DNA of 64,000 nt from JAPULR01 sp965238215 (GCA_965238215.1 OZ250180.1:1860001-1924000), one strand, 5' to 3'; counted from the first letter of the stretch, positions 16,245 through 24,897 are shown. A program made the numbers and translations. The notes: a model not told the origin generated them from the letters alone.

Positions 16245-17465
16245 TCAGCGCGCCCGAAACTCCTCTATATCCTCCGGCCTCTCCCCGCTGACGGCAAAAC
16301 GGGCTAACCGCTCCCCGAGCACCGGGCCGAACTTGAAGGCCCGCCCGCTCATGCCGCATCCGTAGATTATTCGCGCCTCCGGGTCCAGCGCGTCCAAGAT
16401 GAACCGGCCGTCTTTAGAGCGGTCGTAGAAGCAGACGTGGGTCCGCTCCACCTTGGCCTCGGCTAGGGCGGGCAGGAAGCGCCCCACCGTAGAAATCACC
16501 CTCTCAAGGTACTCCCTCGACGGCTCTTGCCGCTCGTCTGGGTGGTTGATGGCACGGAAAGCCGTGTCGTCGGCTATCTTCATCTCTCCGTTCAGAATGG
16601 GGAAGCCGTAGCAGTCCGACGTCAGCGATATAAAGACTGGCAGTCGCCCCTGGACCAGCGTCGATGCGTCTTCGGGCGGACGCAGATATATCAGAGGCTG
16701 CTCCGTTAAAGTCAGCATCCCTTGCAGCTGGGGCAGAAGCCCCTCCGTCCAGCCGTTGACCGTCACCACCACCGCGTCCGCCCGCATCTCCCGCCCGTCC
16801 GCGGCGACGAGGCGGCATCCGCTATCCACGGGTTCCACGGAGGTTATCTCAACGCCGGGATGGTACTGAACGCCGGCCTTAATGCACAGGTCCAGGGTGG
16901 CCGACAACGCCTTGGACGCCTCGACGAAGCCCGCCTGTGGGTCCAACACCGCCTCTTCTATCGCCTGGCTCTGAAACTGGGGATAGCTTTCGGCCAATTC
17001 TGCCGGCCCCATGCGGCGATAGGGCGCCTGATGTTCGTCCATGCAGCGGAGAGCGTCCGTAAGCCACGCCGCGGCGCTGTCGTAGGGATACACGTGCCCG
17101 CCGGTGGTCTGCTCGCCATCGCCACGTTCAACCAATAGCACCACGCCCGTTTGGTGAAGCACAGGACTCCCCAACCGCCGGCCCAAGGCGCGCCACATAT
17201 CCCGCGCCTCAGCGGACCAGACGGTCAAGATAGAATCCGGCCCGCTCAGAAAGCGGAACACCCTGTTTACGTCGGCGGAAGCTGCCCCGGAGTGCCCCAC
17301 CTCCGAAGTCTCGTACAACGACACGCGAACCCTGCCCTGCCCCCGAACCGCCGCCGCGTAAGCCGCGGAGACACCAACAATACCACCCCCGACTACGGCA
17401 ATCTCCCGCCGCTCCACCTTCGAGTACGGCGCGTCCAACATTGTAATGCGTTCAATCATCTCCAT
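16245..17465 (-). CDS. FAD-dependent oxidoreductase, DAO family
   Basis: The 406-residue protein has the FAD motif IAVVGGGIVGVSAAYAAA near residue 20, the EAR region, a middle strand ADAVVVTVNGWTEGLLPQLQ, and the ending RIIYGCGMSGRAFKFGPVLG. These fit the monomeric sarcosine oxidase / N-methyltryptophan oxidase branch, including the C-terminal GxSGxxFKxxP pattern. The Cys that binds FAD covalently in sarcosine oxidase may be the one in IIYGCGMSG, though its place is not exact. The start could be ATG 17465 or 17441. It faces the opposite way from the DAO gene at 13464 and is not its close copy. Confidence 0.9.
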   Translation of the reverse strand: MEMIERITMLDAPYSKVERREIAVVGGGIVGVSAAYAAAVRGQGRVRVSLYETSEVGHSGAASADVNRVFRFLSGPDSILTVWSAEARDMWRALGRRLGSPVLHQTGVVLLVERGDGEQTTGGHVYPYDSAAAWLTDALRCMDEHQAPYRRMGPAELAESYPQFQSQAIEEAVLDPQAGFVEASKALSATLDLCIKAGVQYHPGVEITSVEPVDSGCRLVAADGREMRADAVVVTVNGWTEGLLPQLQGMLTLTEQPLIYLRPPEDASTLVQGRLPVFISLTSDCYGFPILNGEMKIADDTAFRAINHPDERQEPSREYLERVISTVGRFLPALAEAKVERTHVCFYDRSKDGRFILDALDPEARIIYGCGMSGRAFKFGPVLGERLARFAVSGERPEDIEEFRAR

Positions 17466-17561
17466 ACCCCCATGTTACTTTCACTAGTCCACCCGTTCAT
17501 ATCATTACTATGAAAATAGATTGTCCCTATCCTGTTGATGCCTATGTCTCACAACCCGTAG

Positions 17562-17581
17562 GGGCGGTTTGGGAACCGCCC
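17562..17581. repeat. GTAGGGGC-type palindromic dispersed repeat
   Basis: GTAGGGGCGGTTTGGGAACC has arms GGGCGGTT / AACCGCCC. Other copies in this window: 18649-18667, 32424-32446 (decayed), 36345-36367, 36396-36416, 37828-37848, 38041-38061, 38907-38925 and 62829-62848. Arm sequence varies, but pairing is kept. Confidence 0.8.
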
Positions 17582-17646
17582 GTTCCCAATGATGTGCCGC
17601 AGCAGTCGTCGGCGTACCTTTCCCCCGTAAGGGTGCTCAAATTCGG

Positions 17647-18072
17647 TCACGCCGCCAGCCTAAAACCAATTGGCACACAGTATCGCGAGATTGAGCATGG
17701 CTTCTTGCCCCATCGGGCCAAGAGTTCATCCGTCTTCTCGGAAACATATTTGTGCTTTGCCGTCCCCGGCCCCGTTATCTCAAACCACTTCTTCAACACA
17801 CGCTCAGTTGCTCCGCCATCGAGCCGCTTGGATCTAGGGAAGGTGGCTTCAGCCGATTTGCCAGTGTGGGCCAGGTAAAAATCCGCGCTGATATTCCTGT
17901 ATCCGATGAATTTCCTGGGGCCAACAGCGTCAATCTTCGGGATGTAGTACCATGCTTTGACACTCGAAAGCCGCGTGAGTAGGCGTGGATCTTCGTTGAG
18001 GCCAGTATAAAAGGATTCTGTGCTCTCGATTACCTCTTCGCAACTCCTTACGAGTCTTTCCCTGTAAGACAT
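17647..18072 (-). CDS. Orphan copy of the N-terminal domain fused to the aldehyde dehydrogenase
   Basis: The 141-residue protein has the core KAWYYIPKIDAVGPRKFIGY and a later helix VLKKWFEITG. The same core occurs in the first 140 residues of the ALDH fusion at 19053-20930 (SWYYVPELDAVAPSKFIGF; SRWFQEV). So this is a stand-alone paralogue of that domain. I cannot name the domain; the family is not known to me. The adjacent minus-strand frame at 18101-18232 is likewise a short paralogue of the gene after the ALDH, so the region looks like a degraded duplication of the 18721-20930 segment without the dehydrogenase. Confidence 0.6.
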   Translation of the reverse strand: MSYRERLVRSCEEVIESTESFYTGLNEDPRLLTRLSSVKAWYYIPKIDAVGPRKFIGYRNISADFYLAHTGKSAEATFPRSKRLDGGATERVLKKWFEITGPGTAKHKYVSEKTDELLARWGKKPCSISRYCVPIGFRLAA

Positions 18073-18100
18073 CCCTCCATTGCTCCCTTCATATCTTCCC

Positions 18101-18232
18101 CTACCTCAAGTACAAGCTCACCCTGGCATGCGGAAACTCCACCTTCAGTGTCGCCCCCATATCCCGAGAGATCGTCTCCTCATACTCAACGCACCCGGCG
18201 GCCCCGGAAGCCAGCCTGCACGGGGCACTCAT
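18101..18232 (-). pseudogene. Truncated paralogue of the 18721-19017 protein
   Basis: ATG 18232 encodes 43 residues whose last 30 (VEYEETISRDMGATLKVEFP then HARVSLYLR) match the end of the protein at 18721-19017 (VEYDETASRDMGATLRVEFP, HAKVSMYLR). The first part of that protein is missing. It is 28 bp upstream of the orphan domain gene. Confidence 0.6.
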
Positions 18233-18267
18233 CTTCCGCCTGGCGCTTTACTTAACCGGGAAGGAGT

Positions 18268-18534
18268 CTATATGCGTCCCAGAATCTCTTCTGGATAAAC
18301 GAACGCAAGTCTACAAGTCTTCCGCAGTGAGGGGTCGAGTTGCCCCGCGCGATGCTCCGAAATAGCCTCATCGGCTAGGCGTTCCAGTAAGTCCTCCGAT
18401 TCGGTACTGGCAAAAAGCTCAGCCCATCGACGCTCCGATTCCAACTCAGCCAGCAGGAACCGGGCGAATCTGTCCTGTTCCCCTTCTGGGAGCTTGGCGG
18501 CTCTCTCGAAGGCTTCTTGTAGGAGTTGGTTCAT
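18268..18534 (-). CDS. Antitoxin-like helical protein, 88 residues
   Basis: The sequence MNQLLQEAFERAAKLPEGEQ, with FARFLLAELESERRW and EDLLERLADEAISEHRAGQL, has the layout of short antitoxin proteins that precede RelE/ParE-type toxins. No toxin gene is found next to it; downstream is only the truncated paralogue. It may be an orphan antitoxin. The start ATG 18534 follows GGGAGGAAA. Confidence 0.55.
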   Translation of the reverse strand: MNQLLQEAFERAAKLPEGEQDRFARFLLAELESERRWAELFASTESEDLLERLADEAISEHRAGQLDPSLRKTCRLAFVYPEEILGRI

Positions 18535-18720
18535 CTGGTTTCCTCCCGTCGGGTCAGTTCACGAACCGCCTGGCTCATTGTATGCCATTCCTATGAAGAT
18601 ATACTCCACACCTATAGTTAATGCCGATACAGCAACCAATTCCGTGGAGGCGGGTTTCAAACCCGCCCTCGTCGCCCGCCATCCATTTGCATTCCCTTTG
18701 CGTCCTCTCCCCACCAGGCG

Positions 18721-19017
18721 CTACCGCAGGTACATGCTCACCTTGGCGTGAGGGAACTCCACCCTCAGAGTCGCGCCCATGTCTCGTGAGGCCGTCTCGT
18801 CGTACTCAACGTACCCGTCATCATCCTCAGGCAGCCGGTGAGGACATACCTCCCGCCGCTGCTCTTGAGGGCAGAGGTGCATGTCGGCGTGGCTGTCCCA
18901 GAACCCCACCATCCGCAGGGGAAAGTACAGGGCTTCCGCGACCGTGCGCAGGTCTGCGATAATCTCGCTGGGGCGAAAGACCTCATGCTCCTGAATGGTT
19001 ACTTGTACCGTCCACAC
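18721..19017 (-). CDS. Hypothetical protein following the ALDH fusion
   Basis: GTG 19017 follows AGAAGGAG at 12 bp and gives VWTVQVTIQEHEVFRPSEII, then LRTVAEALYFPLRMVGFWDS, a Cys-His stretch (HLCPQEQRREVCPH) and the end VEFPHAKVSMYLR, about 98 residues. No named family. It is 35 bp after the ALDH stop and probably in one transcript. The truncated copy at 18101-18232 shows that the pair (domain + this protein) has been duplicated together. The Cys/His set (C, C, H) could bind a metal. Confidence 0.55.
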   Translation of the reverse strand: MWTVQVTIQEHEVFRPSEIIADLRTVAEALYFPLRMVGFWDSHADMHLCPQEQRREVCPHRLPEDDDGYVEYDETASRDMGATLRVEFPHAKVSMYLR

Positions 19018-19052
19018 GTCTCTAACTGGCTCCTTCTTCTCGAAGAGACGGC

Positions 19053-20930
19053 CTAAGCCGGCCCGCCGTTGAAGTCCACGTACACCGTCACCACCTCGCT
19101 GAAGAAATTCACCGCCTCCGTGCCCTGTTCCCGGGGCCCCACCCCGGACGCCTTGGAGCCGCCGAAGGGCAGATGCACCTCTCCCCCCAACGTCGGGGCA
19201 TTGACGTGGACCATTCCCGCCTCCACGTCCTCTATGTATCGGAAAGCCTTGAGCAGGTCTTTCGTGTAGATGGATGACGAGAGGCCGAACTGCACGTTGT
19301 TCGAAATCTCTATGGCGTGGGCCAGGTCCCGACACGAGAACACGGTTAGCACCGGCCCGAAGATCTCCTCTTTGGCGATGCGCATCGCCGGGTCGACGTT
19401 GGTGAAGATGGTTGGCTCGATGTACAGCCCCCCGCTGAACTCCGGGCCCGTCAATGCGCCTCCGCCGTGAAGCAGGTTTGCCCCCTCGTCTTTGCCAATT
19501 TCAATGTACTCCATGATCTTCTGGAACTGGCTCTCGCTGGCCGCCGGCCCTACGTCGTGAGAATCCAAGCCGTCTCCGACCGTCAACTCCTTCGTACGCT
19601 CCACCAGTCCTTCAAGGAAGGTGTCCAGCGCGGACTCTTCCACAATCACCCGGCTGGTTGCGGTGCACCGCTGTCCGGTGGAGCCGAAGGCAGCAATCGC
19701 CACTGAGCCGACGGCCTGCTCCATGTCGGCGTCGGCCAGCAGGATCACGGCGTTCTTGCCTCCCATCTCGCACTGCACCTTCTTCAGGGTTGAGGCGGCC
19801 TGGGCATAGAGCCCCGTGCCTATCTCCGTGGAGCCGGTGAAGGATATCCCGGATATGTCCGGGTGGTTCACCATGTAGCTGCCCACTGACCCTCCCGGCC
19901 CGGTGACCAGGTTCAATACTCCTGGCGGCAGGCCCGCCTCCTCAAAGGTCTCCGTGAGCTTGATTGCGCTTAGTGGGGTGGACGACGCCGGCTTGAAGAC
20001 CACGGCGTTGCCGCAGATAAGTGCCGGCGCAATCTTCCAAGCGGGGATGGCCAGCGGGAAGTTCCACGGCGTGATGACGGCTACCACTCCCAGGGGTCGG
20101 CGAAGGGTGTAGGCCACCGTGTCCCGCGTCTCCGACGGGGTCGTGTAGCCGAACATTCGCCGTCCTTCTCCGGCGGCGTACTGGATGATGTTCAGGGAAC
20201 GCTGCACCTCCGCCCGGGCGTCGGGCAGCGACTTTCCCTCCTCCAGTGTGATTAGACGAGCGAACTCCTCGCGACGGTCTCGCATCAGTTCGTGGGCCCT
20301 GTACAGAATATCCGCCCGCTGGGGTGCGGGAGTGGTGGCCCATGACGAGGCGGCATCCGTCGCTGCCGAAACCGCCCTTTCGGCGTCCTCGACCCCAGCG
20401 GCCTGCACTTCCGCCAGCACGTGATACCGGTGGGCGGGGTTTCTCACCTCGTAGCTGCTTCCAGTGGTTGAGTCCACCCACTCTCCGCCTATGTAGAGGT
20501 TCCGATTCGTGATACCCAGGTTCTCGATCGGGGCCTTCCATCCCGGCGGAGCACTGAATCTAAGGTGCGGCTTCTTCCTGAAGGCCTTCCCGTTGTCCGC
20601 CAATAGCTGTTGTACCTTATCGAAGACGTGCTGGGACTCCTTCGAGTCCTGCTCCACCTCCTGGAACCATCTGCTGAGTCTTGGGTCGGTTAGCCCGCCG
20701 TTGAGACCCCCCTTGCGATTGGCCTCATAGTAGTCCCCGGTCATCTCGGCAAACCCGATAAACTTGCTCGGAGCCACGGCGTCCAACTCCGGCACGTAGT
20801 ACCAGGACTTGAAGCGCAGCAGATTGGCTTGCAAGCTCTCTAGCCCCTTTAGCACTTCGTTGAAGGTCTGCACGTTCTGCTGGACCTCATCGTACTTAGT
20901 TACCAGTGGTCGATTCACCTTTTCAGCCAT
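19053..20930 (-). CDS. Aldehyde dehydrogenase with unusual N-terminal domain
   Basis: ATG 20930 follows GGAGGG at good spacing; the longer frame is not needed. Residues 1-140 form a domain of unknown family (SWYYVPELDAVAPSKFIGF), and residues 145-620 are a full NAD(P)-dependent aldehyde dehydrogenase: NLYIGGEWVDSTTGSSYEV, AVITPWNFPLAIPAWK, FTGSTEIGTG, catalytic Glu in CEMGGKNAVI and Cys in GQRCTATSRV, EEIFGPVLTVF, FGGSKASGVG. The best fit within the family is the alpha-ketoglutaric semialdehyde dehydrogenase-like group, by general pattern only. ALDHs are normally about 480-500 residues with no such domain. A stand-alone copy of the domain is at 17647-18072. Confidence 0.88.
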   Translation of the reverse strand: MAEKVNRPLVTKYDEVQQNVQTFNEVLKGLESLQANLLRFKSWYYVPELDAVAPSKFIGFAEMTGDYYEANRKGGLNGGLTDPRLSRWFQEVEQDSKESQHVFDKVQQLLADNGKAFRKKPHLRFSAPPGWKAPIENLGITNRNLYIGGEWVDSTTGSSYEVRNPAHRYHVLAEVQAAGVEDAERAVSAATDAASSWATTPAPQRADILYRAHELMRDRREEFARLITLEEGKSLPDARAEVQRSLNIIQYAAGEGRRMFGYTTPSETRDTVAYTLRRPLGVVAVITPWNFPLAIPAWKIAPALICGNAVVFKPASSTPLSAIKLTETFEEAGLPPGVLNLVTGPGGSVGSYMVNHPDISGISFTGSTEIGTGLYAQAASTLKKVQCEMGGKNAVILLADADMEQAVGSVAIAAFGSTGQRCTATSRVIVEESALDTFLEGLVERTKELTVGDGLDSHDVGPAASESQFQKIMEYIEIGKDEGANLLHGGGALTGPEFSGGLYIEPTIFTNVDPAMRIAKEEIFGPVLTVFSCRDLAHAIEISNNVQFGLSSSIYTKDLLKAFRYIEDVEAGMVHVNAPTLGGEVHLPFGGSKASGVGPREQGTEAVNFFSEVVTVYVDFNGGPA

Positions 20931-21048
20931 GGCTAACCCTCCGCGTTCGTTTGGGTGGCAGACCCAAGTATAATCCAGTGGACTAAGCACGGGCAAAAGC
21001 GCCTGCGGGACTATCAGACATGGAAGGCGTCTAAGAAAGGAGTTCCCG

Positions 21049-21966
21049 TTGGATGACGGAATAGCGAACCGGAGTCGTGGTGAAACTGTCCAGTACGCCC
21101 TCGGCATAGACGTTGGCTATTCCAAACGCCGGCGCTCCACCGGCTTGTGCTTGCTCGAAGTTGCGCCTTCGTCCGTCCGCTGGACGTGCGTCAACACCGG
21201 GACCGCCGAAAGCCAACGTTTGACGGACCTCCGCGACCTCGTGCCTCGCGGCGCTTGGCTAATGGGCGTAGGCATAGACGGACCGCTGACGCCCGGCCTC
21301 CGGGTGGTTCCCCACTATCGCAGCTCCGACGCGCTGCTGACCCGTGGCGTCTTCGCCAAACGGGGCAAGCCGGGGGCCACAAGCGCACCATCTGGCCAGC
21401 AGCTTCACTGGAACGCCACCCTCTTGGCCAAACTAGTTCTGCGGCTTCAGGACGAGGGGCGCTTTACCCTGGCCCCGGGAACCCATCCCAACCCGGTCCA
21501 TCCCTCGCGCATCCTGGAAGTCTTCCCCAACGCCTTCCTCTCCGTGCTGCTGCCCGATGCTGCCTTCGAAGGCCTGCGTCCCAAGCGTAACGCCTCCGAC
21601 CTGTTCTGGGTGGCGGCGGTGGACAAGAAGCCGTATCTACGAAGGCTTTTTGAGGCCCTTGCGCCGGCCCGTCGATTCGCAGAACCCCTGAAATCGGTAA
21701 CCGACCACGATCACCGAGCCGCCCTGCTCTGCGCCCTGGCCGTGCTATGCGCGGACCAGAATCAGTACGTGCTGTCGGGAGACCCGGTGGATGGCGACAT
21801 CATCCTTCCGCCCCACGAATTCTGGGGCAAAGGCCCGCCGGGCGTTTCGACGCCGTGGGCCGAGAACGCCCTCAGGCAAAGCGTGACGGCGGTGCGTACC
21901 AACTCAAAAAAATTCCCCAACCATGAGAAGGCGCGAGTCCTTCGCAACGGCGTTCCCTGGCTCTAG
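21049..21966 (+). CDS. DUF429 family protein (RNase H-like fold)
   Basis: TTG 21049 is placed 6 bp after AAAGGAG. The 305-residue protein begins YALGIDVGYSKRRRSTGLCL, with the acidic start strand of an RNase H-like fold, then GVGIDGPL and later RILEVFPNAFLSVLLP, SVTDHDHRAALLCALAVLCA and the D.DG..I.PP end. These match DUF429, a family predicted as nucleases by fold but without tested activity. It ends just inside the channel gene on the other strand (4-bp overlap at the 3' ends). Confidence 0.75.
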   Translation: MDDGIANRSRGETVQYALGIDVGYSKRRRSTGLCLLEVAPSSVRWTCVNTGTAESQRLTDLRDLVPRGAWLMGVGIDGPLTPGLRVVPHYRSSDALLTRGVFAKRGKPGATSAPSGQQLHWNATLLAKLVLRLQDEGRFTLAPGTHPNPVHPSRILEVFPNAFLSVLLPDAAFEGLRPKRNASDLFWVAAVDKKPYLRRLFEALAPARRFAEPLKSVTDHDHRAALLCALAVLCADQNQYVLSGDPVDGDIILPPHEFWGKGPPGVSTPWAENALRQSVTAVRTNSKKFPNHEKARVLRNGVPWL

Positions 21967-22796
21967 TCCGACGGCCCTTTCCGCAAGTCCTCCGTCCGTC
22001 CTATCCGGGCCTCCAGTCTTTGCAGCGAATCCCGGGCGGTCCGAATCTCCCTCAGCAGCTCCTCGGCAGTGACGGGTTCTTCCAGTTCTCGCAGCCGTTC
22101 CAGCTTCGCTTCGTCCAAATTATTGATGATGACGGCGATGAGGAGGTTAATGACCACAAACGTTCCCACCACCACGAAGCTCACGAAGTAAATCCAGGCG
22201 TAGGGGTTGATCTCCATAGCTGTCGCCATCACGTCCGTCCACCCCTCCAGGGTGATGATGTTGAACAGGGTGAGGAAGGACCTACCCAGGCTGCCCCAGT
22301 TCTGCGGATCGTCGGCGTGAAAGAAGTGGTAGCCCATGATGGCGTAGATGTACACGATGATGCCCATCAGCATCATCACGTGGCCCACGCTTGGGATGGA
22401 GCGTACCAGGGCGGTAATGATGAGCCGCAACTCTTTCACGGCGGATATTAGCCGCAAGGCTCGCAACAGACGGGCCAGGCGGGCTATGATGGCGAACTGG
22501 CCTGTGGCCGGTATCAGCGCCGCTACAATGACAATGAAGTCGAAGACGTTCCAGCCGTCTTGAAAATAGCGGTAAGAGCGGGGCGCAAGGGCGACCATCT
22601 TGATGATGGCCTCAACGATGAATATGCTCAACGCCACCTGGTTGCCCAGGCGCATCTGATCCCCGAACCGCTCCTCAAGGGTCTTGGATGTCTCCATCCC
22701 CAGGAGCAGGCTGTTGGCCACGATTATGGCAATGATGATGGGCTCGAAGTATTTCGAATCCACCAGCCGCTGGCATTGAATAACCACGAATTTCAT
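21963..22796 (-). CDS. One-domain voltage-gated cation channel (NaChBac/CavMr-like)
   Basis: The 277-residue protein has six membrane segments: S1 IIIAIIVANSLLLGMETS, S2/S3 with VEAIIKMVAL and WNVFDFIVIVAAL, an S4 with Arg every third residue (R106, R109, R112, R115 in ARLARLLRALRLI), a linker to S5 and S6 (FVVVGTFVVINLLIAVIINN). The pore filter is TLEGWTD (182-188). Sodium-type bacterial channels have TLESW; Gly at the fourth place is the feature tied to Ca2+ selectivity in the Meiothermus CavMr channel. The tail (from 230) is a coiled coil as in tetrameric bacterial Nav channels. ATG 22796. Confidence 0.92.
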   Translation of the reverse strand: MKFVVIQCQRLVDSKYFEPIIIAIIVANSLLLGMETSKTLEERFGDQMRLGNQVALSIFIVEAIIKMVALAPRSYRYFQDGWNVFDFIVIVAALIPATGQFAIIARLARLLRALRLISAVKELRLIITALVRSIPSVGHVMMLMGIIVYIYAIMGYHFFHADDPQNWGSLGRSFLTLFNIITLEGWTDVMATAMEINPYAWIYFVSFVVVGTFVVINLLIAVIINNLDEAKLERLRELEEPVTAEELLREIRTARDSLQRLEARIGRTEDLRKGPSD

Positions 22797-22954
22797 AGAC
22801 GTGCGTTGGCGTAGAACAAGTGCGCCTCAGCATAGCATAAAACCCCCATCCCAACCACGACAGGCGCTCTCGCCGGAACTTAGAACAGCGCCATCTACTT
22901 GAACAGGGACTCTTGGAACGTTAACCGTTGCGCAAAGGATGTGCCACAACTATA

Positions 22955-22983
22955 TTGACATACACAAACAGACGTACTACTAT
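22955..22983 (+). promoter_or_regulatory. Promoter of cassette 1
   Basis: TTGACA (22955-22960), 17 bp, TACTAT (22978-22983), 57 bp before the lipoprotein ATG. Equivalent promoters precede the other three cassettes. Confidence 0.75.
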
Positions 22984-23040
22984 CCACCCCTGAAGAGCAC
23001 GAGACGCTCCCAGACCCGCCAACCAAAGGAGGTGGCACCC

Positions 23041-23598
23041 ATGAAAACCCACAACTGGCAAACAAAGGCCCTCACCCTCTTCATAGCAGCAGTTGCCCTC
23101 TGGCTAGCAACCGCCTGCACGACATACTACCCCATCAATTATCCTGTTGACGGTATACGGATCATATCCTCGGAACCCTGTGAGATTGATATGCCCTTGG
23201 TGCCGTCACAAGAATTTGTCAAACTGGCAGATAGGTGGATGCAACCGGGAGATGATATCTCCTACCAAGCCTTGATAAAGCTTTCGCGATATTGGGCATC
23301 GGCGAGTGCGAGGGAGTTTAGACTCTCTCCAGAGGTCAAGCGCATCGAGGATATGCTTCGAACGTACTACGATCAGTTCTACAGGTTCCCCTCCTACGAA
23401 TTTGCTGCTGTAGAGGCGCTAGATACTTGGGATGGTACGCCGACAGACAAACTGGTTGTTGTAGTCTACCTCAATCACCTGGTCGACCTGTTCACAATTC
23501 CGCCGGAAAACCGGATTCCGAGCTGCATCGCGGGAGTCCCGGTGCATATCGTTGTAGGCAAGTACTTCGTAACTGTTGAAGAAGCGGGCATTCAGTAA
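23041..23598 (+). CDS. Cassette 1 lipoprotein
   Basis: A perfect AAAGGAGGTG lies 6 bp before ATG 23041. The product (185 residues) has a signal peptide KTHNWQTKALTLFIAAVALW and a lipobox-like LATAC (Cys26). After it come two conserved Cys (SSEPCEID, IPSCIAGVPV), a variable helical middle, and the end DKLVVVVYLNHLVDLFTIPP then RIPSCIAGVPVHIVVG. The ending recalls the N-terminal alpha/beta domain (...PPE.RIP..I.GVPV...) placed before the protease domain in NAL1-like proteins. It would be exported and anchored outside. A protease start (23647) follows 48 bp later. Confidence 0.75.
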   Translation: MKTHNWQTKALTLFIAAVALWLATACTTYYPINYPVDGIRIISSEPCEIDMPLVPSQEFVKLADRWMQPGDDISYQALIKLSRYWASASAREFRLSPEVKRIEDMLRTYYDQFYRFPSYEFAAVEALDTWDGTPTDKLVVVVYLNHLVDLFTIPPENRIPSCIAGVPVHIVVGKYFVTVEEAGIQ

Positions 23599-23646
23599 CT
23601 GTTCAAGAACAAAAATTTAAAGAATACAGAATCAGGAGGAAAAACA

Positions 23647-23781
23647 ATGGGACACAGACAAAGTAACCAAAGCCCCCTACGCGCAGGGATAGCAATCACG
23701 CCGTCTGGAGGCATGCCTGGCATAGGCACCTTGACCGCCGTGGCAAGACGCAATTCGGACGGCTCTAGGGACCTGCACTAA
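23647..23781 (+). pseudogene. Cassette 1 truncated protease start, 44 codons
   Basis: GGAGG precedes ATG 23647. The frame MGHRQSNQSPLRAGIAITPS, then GIGTLTAVARRNSDG, matches the start of the 1246-residue protease (26400), but diverges after codon 39 and stops at 23779-23781, before the catalytic His. Only the first strand pair of the protease would be made. Confidence 0.7.
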
Positions 23782-23942
23782 CCGTCCCCGCATCCCCAGG
23801 CTAGACCCCCACCGCAAACCTCTCCCTCAATCGTCCCCAGCCGACCCCCACCAACGCTTCCTGCTTCTCCAACCCAATTTCCCAACCCCACCGCCCCAAA
23901 GTGACACACCTGTTTGACAACAACGAACATACATACTATCAT
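23782..23942 (+). repeat. C-rich spacer and promoter of cassette 2 (97-bp direct repeat copy)
   Basis: The spacer is pyrimidine-rich on the plus strand (CCCCACCAACGCTTCCTGCT and similar) and almost free of G. The segment 23844-23940 recurs almost unchanged at 25663-25759. It ends in the promoter TTGACA (23914-23919), 17 bp, TATCAT (23937-23942). Confidence 0.75.
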
Positions 23943-24000
23943 CCCCCAATGAAGAGCGCGAGACGCTCCCAAACCCAGCCAACCAAAGGAGGTGACACCC

Positions 24001-24579
24001 ATGAAAACCCACAACTGGCAAACAAAAGCCCTCACGCTCTTCATAGCAGCAGTTGCTTTCTGGCTAACTGCGGCATGCGGCAGCGCCGACACGACCTACT
24101 ATCCATATCCTGAAGGCGGGCTACGCATCGTGTCATCGGACACTTGTGAAATTGAATTACCCCTCGCCCCGTCACAGGAATTTGCCGATCTGCCAGAGAG
24201 AATGAGGCAAAGGATGGAGAATGATCCCAACTTCGCTTACACCAGTATGAATTTGGATATAATGACCAGAAGGGAATCCAGGTACACAAGACTCGGTCCA
24301 GAATTCAGGCGAATCTGGAATGGCTTTTATGCATATGAAGACAAGCTACGGAGGTATCCCTACTACTCACTTGTCTTTGTGGAGGAACTGTCAACCTGGG
24401 ATGGTGTGCCCACGGACAGAACAGTTGTCGAAATCCACCTCGAGCATATGGTGGACCTGCGCACAATTCCATCGGAATACTGGATTCCGAGCTGCATTGC
24501 GGGAGTCCCGGTGCATATCGTCGTAGGCAACCACTTAATTTATTCTGATGCATCTCCTGATGAAGCAGGTATTCAGTAA
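24001..24579 (+). CDS. Cassette 2 lipoprotein
   Basis: ATG 24001 follows AAAGGAGGTGACACCC. The signal peptide (KTHNWQTKALTLFIAAVAFW, then LTAAC) and the first 26 residues are almost the same as in cassettes 1 and 3. The middle (residues about 60-120, RMRQRMENDPNFAYTSMNLD) has diverged fully, and the end DRTVVEIHLEHMVDLRTIPS, WIPSCIAGVPVHIVVG is conserved. 192 residues; extra tail SDASPDEAGIQ. The pattern of fixed ends and variable middle is shared by all four copies. Confidence 0.75.
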   Translation: MKTHNWQTKALTLFIAAVAFWLTAACGSADTTYYPYPEGGLRIVSSDTCEIELPLAPSQEFADLPERMRQRMENDPNFAYTSMNLDIMTRRESRYTRLGPEFRRIWNGFYAYEDKLRRYPYYSLVFVEELSTWDGVPTDRTVVEIHLEHMVDLRTIPSEYWIPSCIAGVPVHIVVGNHLIYSDASPDEAGIQ

Positions 24580-24629
24580 CTGTTCAGGAACAAATATAGA
24601 GAATGAACGAGAAATAAGGAGGAAAAACA

Positions 24630-24719
24630 ATGGGACACAGACAAAGTAACCACAGACCCCTTCGCGCAGGGATAGCCATAAAACGCACCGGCGCTCCCCC
24701 AACCCGATCATCGCCCTGA
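24630..24719 (+). pseudogene. Cassette 2 truncated protease start, 29 codons
   Basis: AAGGAGG precedes ATG 24630. MGHRQSNHRPLRAGIAI matches the protease start, then KRTGAPPTRSSP and stop. It is the shortest of the three cut-off copies. The breakpoint differs from those in cassettes 1 and 3. Confidence 0.7.
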
Positions 24720-24811
24720 CTCCAAATCCCTCCCCTACCAACTCTTCCCCGCAGACCCCAATCTCCCATCTTCCTCGCCCACCCCCATCGGCCCAATGTG
24801 CCACAACAACA

Positions 24812-24840
24812 TTGACAAACACAAACACATATTCTACTAT
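24812..24840 (+). promoter_or_regulatory. Promoter of cassette 3
   Basis: TTGACA (24812-24817), 17 bp, TACTAT (24835-24840), preceded by a C-rich spacer that is a diverged form of those before cassettes 2 and 4. Confidence 0.75.
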
Positions 24841-24897
24841 CCACCCATGAAGAGCACGAGAAGCTCACAAACCAGCCAACCAAAGGAGGTGACACCC

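Noticed and set aside
18721..19335. 204-codon minus-strand frame starting at 19335
   Set aside because: Its first half is a shadow of the ALDH C-terminus; only the part from GTG 19017 reads as a real protein.
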